From positions 1 through 43,138 of the forward strand of contig CADCDW010000026.1 of NCBI GenBank assembly GCA_902800325.1: DNA of 43,138 nt, written 5' to 3'. Below are positions 1 through 8,105 of the stretch, piece by piece (the first letter of the stretch is position 1; the number at the start of each line of letters is the position of its first letter). Position numbers and translations under genes: made by a program. The DNA comes from an uncultured Lachnospiraceae bacterium (lineage in GTDB: Bacteria > Bacillota > Clostridia > Lachnospirales > Lachnospiraceae). Under the pieces are notes generated by a model. The model was not told where the DNA came from and did no database searches. It worked only from the letters and a program-made list of their open reading frames with translations.

Positions 1-444
1 GTGCGTATGACGGGAAATGGCTAACAGAAACAAGGAAAAGGGGCTAATTTATAGCCACAATGTAAGGAGGGAGGGTGCGTATGACGGGGAATGGCTAACA
101 GAAACAAGGAAAAGGGGCTAATTTATAGCCACAATGTAAGGAGGGAGGGTGCGTATGACAGGAAATGGCTAACAGAAACAAGGGGAAATGGTTAATTTAT
201 AGCCACAATGAAAGGAGAGAGGGTGTGCATGACGGGAAATGGCTAACAGAAACAAGGAAAAGGGGCTAATTTATAGCCACAATGTAAGGAGAAAGGGTGC
301 GTATGACAGGAAATGGCTAACAGAAACAAGGAAAAAAGGCTAATTTATAGCCATAATGTAGAAAAAGATAGTGCGCGCGGCAGGAAATGGCTAACAGAAA
401 CAAGGAAAAATGGCTAATTTATAGCCGTAATGAAAAAAGAAGAT
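1..444. repeat. Six tandem copies of a 74-bp repeat
   Basis: Copies begin at 1, 75, 149, 223, 297 and 371, an exact 74-base period. Each has the core GGCTAACAGAAACAAGG, a small hairpin GGCTA-attta-TAGCC, and a purine-rich AAGGAGGG-like stretch just before the next copy. In copies 1-5 that stretch is followed by GTGCGTATG or GTGTGCATG and then a five-codon frame reading M-T-G-N-G-stop. Copies decay toward the gene on the right, and copy 6 has lost the ATG. The array runs off the left edge, so its true length is unknown. No unique spacers separate the copies, so it is not a CRISPR array. Confidence 0.95.
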
Positions 445-515
445 AGGACAAGGATAAGACAAGAAAAAATTCTGAAGAAAAACTTATAATGGTATGTTTA
501 AAAGGAGATGTTGGA

Positions 516-1331
516 ATGATTATAATTAAAGAGATAGACCGAAAAATAGAATGTTATGAAAAATATCTTAATAAAATATCGGATGAATTAGCGAAGATGA
601 AAAAGCTTGCTCCTGAAAGGGTAATGTTACGAGCTGTGAAACACCGAAATAAGTACCAGTATTTTATAAGGAAAGTTGGGTCAGACGGAAATGGAATTTA
701 TATTAAAAAAGAAGAATTAAATAAAGCAAAAATACTTGCACAAATAGAATATAATGAAAAACTGATATTGCTTCTTAAGGACTCTATAAATAATTTAAAA
801 AAAATAAAAGCAGAATGGATTGAGAATCCATTTGTAAATGCTAAAGAAAAATTAAACATAGCAAAAAAAGAGTTGATAAATATGCCTGTTGTTACAGATG
901 AAATCTACATTCAACAATGGAAAGAACAGGAATATAAAGGCGTTAGTTTTACAGATGATTATCCAGAATATTATACAAGACAAGGTTTGAGAGTGAGGTC
1001 AAAATCCGAAGTTATTATAGCTGATATTTTGGATGAGGCAGGGATACCGTTTCTTTACGAGAAGCCATTGAAAACAAAAACAGGAGTCACACATCCTGAT
1101 TTTACCGTATTGGATATATCAAAAAGAAGAGAAATATATTGGGAACATTTTGGTATGATGGATGATATAGATTACAGAAATAATGCCTTTTTAAAAATAA
1201 AAAATTATGAAGCAAGTGGCTTTTATCAGCATGATTCTATGATATGGACTTTTGAAACATCAAGGTATCCAATAAATACAAAAGAAATCAGAAAGATGAT
1301 TATTGGGATAAAGGAAACATTGGGATATTAA
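516..1331 (+). CDS. Hypothetical protein with PD-(D/E)XK-like nuclease fold
   Basis: 271-residue protein of unknown role. The N-terminal half (about residues 1-110) is Lys/Glu-rich and helical, probably coiled coil. The C-terminal half carries VRSKSE, HPDFTV and YWEHFGM, an arrangement (E, then D, then E in a strand context) seen in restriction-endonuclease-like folds, so a metal-dependent nuclease is likely. I chose the ATG at 516 because AAAGGAG at 501-507 sits 8 bases upstream; an in-frame ATG at 489 has no ribosome site. The gene stands alone, with the 74-bp repeat array upstream and a degenerate fragment of the same repeat downstream. Its very AT-rich codon use differs from holA nearby and hints at acquisition. 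The specific substrate is not predictable. Confidence 0.75.
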   Translation: MIIIKEIDRKIECYEKYLNKISDELAKMKKLAPERVMLRAVKHRNKYQYFIRKVGSDGNGIYIKKEELNKAKILAQIEYNEKLILLLKDSINNLKKIKAEWIENPFVNAKEKLNIAKKELINMPVVTDEIYIQQWKEQEYKGVSFTDDYPEYYTRQGLRVRSKSEVIIADILDEAGIPFLYEKPLKTKTGVTHPDFTVLDISKRREIYWEHFGMMDDIDYRNNAFLKIKNYEASGFYQHDSMIWTFETSRYPINTKEIRKMIIGIKETLGY

Positions 1332-1341
1332 TGAATAATTC

Positions 1342-1369
1342 TAATGGCAAACAGAAAGCGTAGGAAAAG
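1342..1369. repeat. Degenerate fragment of the 74-bp repeat
   Basis: TAATGGCAAACAGAAAGCG followed by TAGGAAAA resembles the repeat core AATGGCTAACAGAAACAAGGAAAA found six times at 1-444. It lies 10 bases after the stop of the nuclease-fold gene, so that gene is flanked by repeat sequence on both sides. Confidence 0.5.
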
Positions 1370-1373
1370 AAAG

Positions 1374-1403
1374 TTGGTAACAATAGTGTTGTTATGTTAT
1401 AAT
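1374..1403 (+). promoter_or_regulatory. Probable sigma-A promoter for the acetyltransferase gene
   Basis: TTGGTA (1374-1379), an 18-base spacer and TATAAT (1398-1403). The -10 is consensus; the -35 matches 4 of 6. It lies about 90 bases before the GTG start at 1493. Confidence 0.5.
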
Positions 1404-1492
1404 TTTATGTGTTTGAAAAATATCCTGTCAATTAAAATTTCCGGGATAGAAATAATAGTAAAATTTTGGGGATAGATGTAAGGAGAGTATAA

Positions 1493-1999
1493 GTGAAACA
1501 TAATAATATTTGTATAGATGATGTGATTATACATAGTTTGGGAAAAGAAGACTATTTAGTGTTAAAAGATTTCCTGTATGAAGCAATCTTTATACCTGAT
1601 GGTGTTGCACCGCCGCCAAAAGATATTATATATAATCCTGAACTAAAGCTTTACTATGAAGACTTTGGAAATGGAAAGGCGGATTATGGATTTGTTGCTT
1701 GTATAGATGAGAAAATAATAGGTGCCGTATGGGTTAGGATTATGAATGATTATGGGCACATAGATGATGATACACCATCATTTGCAATATCGCTATATAA
1801 GGAATATCGCGGTATGGGGATAGGGACAGCATTGATGGACAGGATGCTCAAGCATTTGAAAAACGAAGGATATATGAAAGCATCTCTTGCTGTTCAGAAA
1901 GCTAATTATGCAGTGAGAATGTATGAGAAGCTTGGTTTTAAAATAGTAGATGAAAATGAAGAAGAATTTATTATGGTATGTGAATTAAATGTGATGTGA
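1493..1999 (+). CDS. GNAT-family N-acetyltransferase
   Basis: 168 residues, the usual GNAT length. The acetyl-CoA pyrophosphate-binding loop is visible as YKEYRGMGIGTALMDRML (R-G-x-G-x-G near residues 105-110), followed by the typical LAVQKANYAVRMYEKLGF segment of motif B. The start is GTG at 1493, preceded by AAGGAGAG at a good distance; no ATG fits better. It is monocistronic, with its own promoter upstream and a small hairpin downstream. The acceptor substrate cannot be inferred from neighbours. Confidence 0.85.
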   Translation: MKHNNICIDDVIIHSLGKEDYLVLKDFLYEAIFIPDGVAPPPKDIIYNPELKLYYEDFGNGKADYGFVACIDEKIIGAVWVRIMNDYGHIDDDTPSFAISLYKEYRGMGIGTALMDRMLKHLKNEGYMKASLAVQKANYAVRMYEKLGFKIVDENEEEFIMVCELNVM

Positions 2000-2028
2000 T
2001 ATAATAATGAGTATAAGCAAAAACAGAC

Positions 2029-2043
2029 GCCGACGTAGTCGGC
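2029..2043 (+). terminator. Small hairpin after the acetyltransferase gene
   Basis: GCCGAC-gta-GTCGGC, a perfect 6-bp stem with a 3-base loop, 30 bases after the stop codon. It is followed by ATTTG rather than a real T-run, so termination would be weak. Confidence 0.3.
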
Positions 2044-2139
2044 ATTTGAAAGATAAAAGTTTTGAGATGCGACAAGAAACATTTCTTTGCGAGGAATAAA
2101 ATAAAAAAATATCGTTACAGTGACAAATAAGGAGTAGCC

Positions 2140-3156
2140 ATGGCAGCAAAAAAGGGAAAAGTAGTTAATAACGGAATGCAGATAATTAACTCGCATATAA
2201 ATAGTGGGAGTTTTAGCAATCTGTACCTTTTTACAGGTGAGGAAAAATATCTGATACTTCAGTATAGAGATAAACTTGTCGATGCTCTTATTGATAAGGC
2301 TGATACTATGAATTATTCGGTTTTTCGTGATGAGAGTATATCGGAAGATGAGATCATATCCATAGCACAGACTATGCCTTTTTTTGCTGAAAGAAGAGTA
2401 ATTGTTGTGGAGGAAAGCGGTTTTTTTGCAAAGAAGACGGATGATGCTTTTGTCACAGCTATGAGTGATATCCCTGATACTACAGTAATTATATTTATTG
2501 AAAGCAAGACAGATGGAAAGCTGAAACTTTATAATCTATTTGCCAAAACCGGAACAATAGCCGGATTTGGAAGACCTGATTCGGCGTCACTTGTAAAGTG
2601 GGTAAAGAATCTTTTTGCGGATGATGGGATTGCTATAGAGGATGTTGCAATTTACAGACTTATAGACAGTGCGAGTAGCAATATGAACCGTATTTTTACG
2701 GAGGTTGAGAAGCTTAAGGCTTATGGTGCTGAAAGCAAAAAAATAACTCTTGCAGATGTAAATATACTTAGCGCTGATGTGGTTGAAGATAAAATATTTG
2801 AAATGATTGATGAGATTTCCAAGAAAAATAAGAATAGGGTGCTGAAGCTTTATGATGATCTTTTGTATCTAAAGACTGATCCGATGAGTATAATTTCACT
2901 TACATTACTTCAGTATGGCAGACTTCTTAAGACTTCTGAGGTTTTGGAATATGGAAAAGACATAAAAAAGGCAGCTTCATATGCAAAGGTGCAGGATTGG
3001 CAGGCAAAAAAATATATAGCGATTTGTGAAAGCTATAGTACAAAACAGCTTGTAGAAAAGGTTAATGTGTGTATGGATGCGGACCGAATGGTAAAGACAG
3101 GCAGGATGAAAAAAGAATTAGCAGCGGAGATGATGATTCTGAATCTTCTTAAATAA
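2140..3156 (+). CDS. holA: DNA polymerase III delta subunit
   Basis: 338 residues, the expected length for HolA. Delta is the clamp-loader subunit that opens the beta sliding clamp at the replication fork. The N-terminus has the family signature NLYLFTGEEKYLILQYRDKL (degenerate Walker A region), then the SLVKWVKNLF segment, and a C-terminal helical collar region with MNRIFTEVEKL and LLQYGRLLKTSEVL. The start ATG at 2140 follows AAGGAGTAGCC. Its 3' side is shared with convergent rpsT, from which it is separated by a duplicated 86-bp repeat and a bidirectional terminator; holA next to rpsT is a common Firmicutes arrangement. Confidence 0.93.
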   Translation: MAAKKGKVVNNGMQIINSHINSGSFSNLYLFTGEEKYLILQYRDKLVDALIDKADTMNYSVFRDESISEDEIISIAQTMPFFAERRVIVVEESGFFAKKTDDAFVTAMSDIPDTTVIIFIESKTDGKLKLYNLFAKTGTIAGFGRPDSASLVKWVKNLFADDGIAIEDVAIYRLIDSASSNMNRIFTEVEKLKAYGAESKKITLADVNILSADVVEDKIFEMIDEISKKNKNRVLKLYDDLLYLKTDPMSIISLTLLQYGRLLKTSEVLEYGKDIKKAASYAKVQDWQAKKYIAICESYSTKQLVEKVNVCMDADRMVKTGRMKKELAAEMMILNLLK

Positions 3157-3188
3157 AATATAGTAAGGATTGGTATCTGAATTTATAT

Positions 3189-3360
3189 AAAAGCGAGCCA
3201 TGCCGCCTCGCCGCGAGTCATGCCACCTCGCCTATCGGCTCGGTGAACGGCTTTCGCCGTATAAATAAAAAAACAAAAGCGAACCAATCCACCTCGCCGC
3301 GAGCCAAGCCACCTCGCCTATCGGCTCGGTGAACGGCTTTCGCCGTATAAATAAAAAAAT
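3189..3360. repeat. Two 86-bp direct repeats next to the holA/rpsT terminator
   Basis: Units begin at AAAAGCG at 3189 and 3275, and a partial third begins at 3361, where it forms the left arm of the terminator. Each unit holds AAAAGCGA(G/A)CCA, two CCTCGCC tracts, TATCGGCTCGGTGAACGGC and a small ACGGC-tttc-GCCGT hairpin followed by A-rich DNA. The units differ at only a few bases, so the duplication is recent. It is much richer in GC than the surroundings. Confidence 0.9.
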
Positions 3361-3410
3361 AAAAGCGAACCAATTTGTGCAAGCACATGGTTCGCTTTTA
3401 TTTTTTTATT
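3361..3410. terminator. Bidirectional rho-independent terminator between holA and rpsT
   Basis: AAAAGCGAACCA (3361-3372) pairs perfectly with TGGTTCGCTTTT (3388-3399), with an inner TGTGC/GCACA stem. The + strand ends in ATTTTTTTATTT. The left flank AAATAAAAAAAT supplies the U-run for the minus strand, so both convergent genes can end here. Confidence 0.92.
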
Positions 3411-3424
3411 TGCATGGCTCAATG

Positions 3425-3688
3425 CTATGCCATTTTGTTAACTGCAAGAGTTAAACGGGATACTTTTCTAGCTGCATTGTTTTTGTGGTATATTCCCTTT
3501 GAAGCTGCTTTGTTTATTTCAGAAGTTGCAGTCTTAAGTGCTGCCTCAGCTGCTGCCTTATCCTTTGCTTCGATAGCTGCTTCAACTTTCTTAATCATTG
3601 TCTTAACCTTAGACTTGATTGCTTTGTTTCTCATAGTCTTGGTCTCGATTACTTTAATTCTTTTCTTTGCAGATTTGATATTAGCCAA
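3425..3688 (-). CDS. rpsT: 30S ribosomal protein S20 (TTG start)
   Basis: 87 residues in the form (M)ANIKSAKKRI...NKMA, a Lys/Ala-rich helical protein of normal S20 length that binds 16S rRNA in the small subunit. The start is TTG at 3688. An in-frame ATG five codons upstream (3703) overlaps the Shine-Dalgarno itself: the minus strand reads ATGGAGGTGTCTGATTTGGCTAAT, so GGAGGTG can only serve the TTG. S20 in other bacteria begins M-A-N-I-K-S, which fits. Escherichia coli rpsT also uses a UUG start and is autoregulated at translation, so the weak start may be functional. Promoter at 3828-3856 and terminator at 3361-3410. Confidence 0.95.
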   Translation of the reverse strand: MANIKSAKKRIKVIETKTMRNKAIKSKVKTMIKKVEAAIEAKDKAAAEAALKTATSEINKAASKGIYHKNNAARKVSRLTLAVNKMA

Positions 3689-3827
3689 ATCAGACACCTC
3701 CATATAAAAAAATAATTAACAGTATGTATAATAATTTCAATTAGGTCAAGACACGAACAATGTACCCACACCACCAGATACATTGGACCAATCGAAAATA
3801 TCTTACGCTACTAAACACGCATAAACA

Positions 3828-3856
3828 AGAATAGCAAAAACAATTGTGTATGTCAA
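3828..3856 (-). promoter_or_regulatory. rpsT promoter
   Basis: On the minus strand TTGACA (3856-3851), a 17-base spacer and TATTCT (3833-3828). Consensus -35 and perfect spacing. It predicts a leader of about 130 bases before the rpsT TTG start, long enough for regulatory structure. Confidence 0.7.
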
Positions 3857-4002
3857 GTAAAAATTAAAAAATATGTGTATGGAAACGTTTCTTGTTGTTA
3901 CATCTTGGAACTGAGCATAGTTTTTAGCTGCCAATGTATTTATCGTGCAAAAAATATGACAATGAGGAACATCTGCAAATATACAAAATATTCCATACTA
4001 TG

Positions 4003-7000
4003 TTAGCGGTTTAAGATTAGTTTGTCATAGTCGTCAATCGGCATAGGTTTGGCAAAGAGGAAGCCCTGACCGATTTCGCAGTTGATAGAGCGGAGCATAT
4101 CGAGCTGCTCGTCGGTTTCTATTCCTTCACTTACGATACGAATGTCCATAGCATGCGCCATATCTATAATGCCTTGAAGAATTGTGACTGAGCGTTCATC
4201 GTTTGCGGCTGAGCGAGACAAAAAGTCATGATCAAGCTTGATGATATCAACCGGTAAGTCTTTAAGTAATGTCAAAGAAGAGTATCCCGAACCGAAGTCA
4301 TCCATATTGATAAGGAAGTCCATATCCTTAAGTCTTTTTAGAACATTGATCATTTCGTCATATTGTTCTGCAAATATGCTTTCTGTTATTTCAAATTCTA
4401 TATAATGATGAGGTATATAATATTTGTCGACAGTGTTTTGTATACGTGTAAGCAAATCTTTATGGGATATGGTTGCTCTTGAAAGGTTTACGGAAAACGG
4501 AAGAGCTTCGACATCCTCATCAAGGTATTTTCTTATGGATTTACATGCTTCTTCAAGCATAAAGAAGTCTATATTGTAGATAAATCCGTTTTTTTCAAAT
4601 GTAGGAATAAAGCTCGACGGTTCCAAAAAACCGCGGGTAGGTGACAGCCATCTTACCAAAAGTTCGCCACCGATAAGTTTGTTGGTGACTATATCATATT
4701 TTGGCTGTGCGTAAGCACAGAACTCGCCGTTTTTCAAAGCATCATACATGCTGTTTTCAATCTGTGCGGCATCTATGATTCGTTTGTGATACTCATCATC
4801 GTAGTATGCGTAGCTTATGCCGGATTTTTCATCGATGGCTTTTTCGGTCATTATAGCCCTGTCTACAAGGTGCATTATGTCATATGAACGCATGTTGTCA
4901 TCTATTAAAAGAATACCCGTTATAAAATCAATCGAAAACTTGTCCTGAATCAGCTTGCAGGCATCATGCACTTCGTTTTTAATTGATTCAAATGTGCGCA
5001 TGAAATATGCGTTGTCAGGATATTGCATAAGCACGATAAATGTATCGTTTATAACTCGTGAAAACGCCTCGTTTTCCCCGATATATTTGTTAAATATATC
5101 GGCAACGGTTTTCAGAGTCATATCTCCTACAGAATAACCATATGCTTCGTTGATATATTTGAAGCTTTTTATATTGAAGTATGAAAGCGCAAAATTGGTA
5201 TCCTTGTTTTCGTTAAGAATTTTCTGCGCATTGATTTTAAATTTTTCGAAATTGCCGTAACCGGTAATCATATCTTTATATGATGCCTCGGCTATTTTCT
5301 TTTCGATATTGATATTTTGTTCAAGCTCAAGCCTGAGTTTTTCGGCTTTTGTCTGTTTATGAGAAGCTATCGACATAAGACATGTATTTTTCCCTATGCT
5401 CCAGTTTATAGGTATGAAATTGGCGTCCAGATTCTCCTCAAAGATTTTATTGTATCTTGAAATGGTGATGCGCCTGTCAGATATTTTGTTCATCGGACAG
5501 TCCATGCAAGGAGAATTCTGCTGGGAAATGCACATATAACATTTTGAGCCGACCGAAATCTCAGGATAATAGTCTTTACTTATATCGTTGAAATATACTA
5601 CCTCATGAGTATCTTTATCGACAATTATCATAGGGCTTTGAATTATATCAAAAGCCTGGGCGGTATCGTCACGTAAAAAGTCAAGAGCCTTTTGGTTTTG
5701 CTTGGTACATATTGCTTCTGCAAAAAGCTTAAATAAAAGTTTAAATGTAGAAATAGTATCTGCCGTCCAGTTTGCATTTGCGTCCATTGAATAAAAGCAT
5801 ATAAAACCTATAATCTTGCCGGATAGCATAATCTCTGATTGTACCAGCTTTTTAATCCCTTCAAGTGAGGGATTCATACTTGAATTATTAAGTTTGAGTA
5901 AAGTTGTGTCAGAGGAATATGAAATGCCGTCGTTACCCATAGCTGCAATCTCTTCAAACGCCGTCGAAGGAGTGTGTTGTTTTCTGGTTATATCATTTTT
6001 AACTCCTTCTGCGCACCATTGATGAGTGCAGTTTACAAAATTTTTGTTAAAGGTATATTCGTAAATGCAAATCTTGTCAACAGGATAAGCTGCACCTACA
6101 AGCTTTAATGCACGTTCAATGGAGGTGTATGTGTTTGTGCCTGTAAATAAGGTGGACATTATTTCGTTAATGGTACTGTTTTCCGCAGAGTTTCTGCGAT
6201 CATTTTTGTACATCGCACGCTCCATATCTTCCTCATAAAGGAAGAAACCGTTTTTGCCCCGTTCTTTAACCTGATAAAGAGCAGTATCTGCATTTTCCAT
6301 AAGTACGTTCACAGGCAGTTGTTCGCGGGTAGCGGCTATACCTATACTTAAAGTAACCTTTGGTGTATCGCTGCTTCCCGGATATAGACGTCTTACACTT
6401 TCACATATATAAGCTGCTTTTTCCAATGCAAGTGTCATATCAAGAACGTTGGTCAGAAAAAGGCAAAATTCATCTCCACCGAGACGTCCGCCGTAACCAT
6501 AGTCACCGGCATATTTTTTGATTACGTCGGCTATAGAGATTATGACTTCATCACCCATCAGATGTCCATATGTATCATTTATATTTTTGAAATCATCTAT
6601 ATCTATAATCATAAATATATTATATGAATTACCGTCTAATTCTCTTAAGTTGGATTTGATTTTGTTTTCTGTAGCGACTTTATTGAGAAGTCCGGTCATC
6701 TGGTCTTTTTCAGACTTTTCTATAAGTTTTTGCTGCTCAACTTTTTGAGCGTGTATATTACGTAAAAGACCTATGGCTCTTACAGGTTCTTCCTTCTCGT
6801 TATATATACTGGAGAAGGATGAAAAATACCACTGATAACCTCCGTTTTTGGTATTTAATTTAAATTCGGAAGCATGGTATTCTGTTCCTGTTTTTGCAAG
6901 ATAAAACAGTTCTTCTATGGAATCTTTGCTGTCGGCGGAAGCAAGTCCGGTTTTTATCATATTGACAGAAGGGTTCTCCATAACAGAACTTCCCTCAAAT

Positions 7001-7878
7001 ATATTTTCAAATTTATCGGCAAATTTAATTGTATCCGTAGCAATATCATATTCGTATGGGAGCTCTTCGGAAATGTCGGAAATAATCAGATATTTCTGTT
7101 CTTCCAAAGCGGCCTTTAGTTCTGCTTCTTTTAGGCTGGTTATGTCAGACATGACTATATTAACAACAGGAAAATTTTCTGCGGTTTCACCGGCATTGGC
7201 AAATACCGCATTGACCCATTTTATATTGCCAAAAGCACATTTGATTCTGAAGTTGACTATCTGAGATTTGCCTTCTTCTTTAAGATCGGCAAGCGCATCT
7301 ATAACTGTAGCGAGGTCTTCGCTGAAAACAAGCGAGAGCATACTTCTTCCGAATTTATCTTCGTATTGAGACTTGCTATATCCGGACATGCTGTAAAAGA
7401 AATTGTTGGCCCAGATAAGACTTAAGTTATTGTCAAGCAGGTTTTTACATAAACCACTCGGTACAGTGTTGGCAAAAACTTCCAGGTCTGTTTTGGCCTT
7501 GGTTGATTCGCTGGCTGCAGTTTCAAGGTGAGTAATATCGGTAAAGACACATTGCAGAACATCTCTACCGTCATTTAATGAGTATGCCTGTCCGTTACAT
7601 AAAACAGTGAGTATATCTCCGGTCTTGGTAACTATTCTTTTTTGAAATGAAATAAGATTGGATATACTAAGCTGATAATTGATGGAAGTGATAGTTTCAC
7701 TAAAATCGTCAACGTAAAGAAGCTTATCAAGGGTACAGATTTTACCGGCAAGCTCTCTTGGAGAGTAGCCTGTCATGACACATAAGCCCTGATCAAAATC
7801 GAGAATATTATAAGGCGCAGCCGTATCAAGAACGAAGGTTGCAACCACGTTTTCAGCTGGCTTTGCTGTAGCTGCCAT
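4003..7878 (-). CDS. PAS-GGDEF-GAF-PAS-GGDEF-EAL cyclic-di-GMP protein
   Basis: 1291 residues, cytoplasmic, with no membrane segment. Order: PAS folds about 10-120, 135-250 and 265-380; GGDEF domain 385-550 with intact RLGGDEF at 465-471; GAF-like region 575-725; a PAS-like region 740-840 with Cys780, Cys783, Cys791 and Cys794 (C-x2-C-x7-C-x2-C); a degenerate GGDEF 865-1030 where the signature reads RVINDTF; EAL domain 1045-1291. The EAL keeps its catalytic set: ELLVRW (1072), Asn1131, the EITES glutamates, DDFGSGYSS (1193-1194), Lys1214, Glu1251 and Gln1271. Both synthesis and hydrolysis of c-di-GMP are therefore possible. No RxxD inhibitory site precedes the GGDEF. The start at 7878 has GGTGG upstream; an earlier in-frame ATG at 7971 lies upstream of the promoter. 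Confidence 0.93.
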   Translation of the reverse strand: MAATAKPAENVVATFVLDTAAPYNILDFDQGLCVMTGYSPRELAGKICTLDKLLYVDDFSETITSINYQLSISNLISFQKRIVTKTGDILTVLCNGQAYSLNDGRDVLQCVFTDITHLETAASESTKAKTDLEVFANTVPSGLCKNLLDNNLSLIWANNFFYSMSGYSKSQYEDKFGRSMLSLVFSEDLATVIDALADLKEEGKSQIVNFRIKCAFGNIKWVNAVFANAGETAENFPVVNIVMSDITSLKEAELKAALEEQKYLIISDISEELPYEYDIATDTIKFADKFENIFEGSSVMENPSVNMIKTGLASADSKDSIEELFYLAKTGTEYHASEFKLNTKNGGYQWYFSSFSSIYNEKEEPVRAIGLLRNIHAQKVEQQKLIEKSEKDQMTGLLNKVATENKIKSNLRELDGNSYNIFMIIDIDDFKNINDTYGHLMGDEVIISIADVIKKYAGDYGYGGRLGGDEFCLFLTNVLDMTLALEKAAYICESVRRLYPGSSDTPKVTLSIGIAATREQLPVNVLMENADTALYQVKERGKNGFFLYEEDMERAMYKNDRRNSAENSTINEIMSTLFTGTNTYTSIERALKLVGAAYPVDKICIYEYTFNKNFVNCTHQWCAEGVKNDITRKQHTPSTAFEEIAAMGNDGISYSSDTTLLKLNNSSMNPSLEGIKKLVQSEIMLSGKIIGFICFYSMDANANWTADTISTFKLLFKLFAEAICTKQNQKALDFLRDDTAQAFDIIQSPMIIVDKDTHEVVYFNDISKDYYPEISVGSKCYMCISQQNSPCMDCPMNKISDRRITISRYNKIFEENLDANFIPINWSIGKNTCLMSIASHKQTKAEKLRLELEQNINIEKKIAEASYKDMITGYGNFEKFKINAQKILNENKDTNFALSYFNIKSFKYINEAYGYSVGDMTLKTVADIFNKYIGENEAFSRVINDTFIVLMQYPDNAYFMRTFESIKNEVHDACKLIQDKFSIDFITGILLIDDNMRSYDIMHLVDRAIMTEKAIDEKSGISYAYYDDEYHKRIIDAAQIENSMYDALKNGEFCAYAQPKYDIVTNKLIGGELLVRWLSPTRGFLEPSSFIPTFEKNGFIYNIDFFMLEEACKSIRKYLDEDVEALPFSVNLSRATISHKDLLTRIQNTVDKYYIPHHYIEFEITESIFAEQYDEMINVLKRLKDMDFLINMDDFGSGYSSLTLLKDLPVDIIKLDHDFLSRSAANDERSVTILQGIIDMAHAMDIRIVSEGIETDEQLDMLRSINCEIGQGFLFAKPMPIDDYDKLILNR

Positions 7879-7909
7879 AATTTCACCACCCATAACAAAA
7901 TATGTAAAA

Positions 7910-7938
7910 ATTATATCACGCATACAGGCGTTATGCAA
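7910..7938 (-). promoter_or_regulatory. Promoter of the GGDEF/EAL gene
   Basis: Minus-strand TTGCAT (7938-7933), 17-base spacer, TATAAT (7915-7910). Transcription would start near 7903, 25 bases before the chosen ATG at 7878. Confidence 0.7.
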
Positions 7939-7992
7939 GAAAAATACAGTCTGTAAAGTGAGCAAAAACACGTTTTAATAACCAAAGATTTC

Positions 7993-8021
7993 TTTACAGA
8001 TAATCACAAAAATGGTACAAT
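7993..8021 (+). promoter_or_regulatory. Promoter of the membrane protein-glgB unit
   Basis: TTTACA (7993-7998), 17-base spacer, TACAAT (8016-8021). Divergent from the promoter at 7910-7938. Confidence 0.6.
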
Positions 8022-8075
8022 GGAAAGAGCGATTGCCTTGACGGTTTTTATAGGCTTTTGTGAAGAAAGGTAATT

Positions 8076-8105
8076 ATGATATTTAAATTATATTCAAGAA
8101 GATGA
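8076..8105 (+). CDS. Possible nine-residue leader peptide
   Basis: ATG at 8076 is preceded at 5 bases by AAAGG (8066-8070) and encodes MIFKLYSRR followed by TGA. The stop overlaps the next start as ATGA at 8102-8105, the classic arrangement for translational coupling. The downstream gene has no good ribosome site of its own at that start, which supports the idea. It is too short to test by coding statistics. Confidence 0.35.
   Translation: MIFKLYSRR

Noticed and set aside
1-444. CRISPR array
   Set aside because: The 74-bp period is a head-to-tail repeat with no unique spacers, and no cas genes are nearby.
3375-3707. 110-residue hydrophobic ORF on the + strand
   Set aside because: It is the antisense shadow of rpsT; its hydrophobic look comes from complementing Lys/Ala codons.
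7879-7971. Longer N-terminus for the GGDEF/EAL protein
   Set aside because: A consensus promoter (7910-7938) lies inside the proposed extension, and the ATG at 7878 has a ribosome site.
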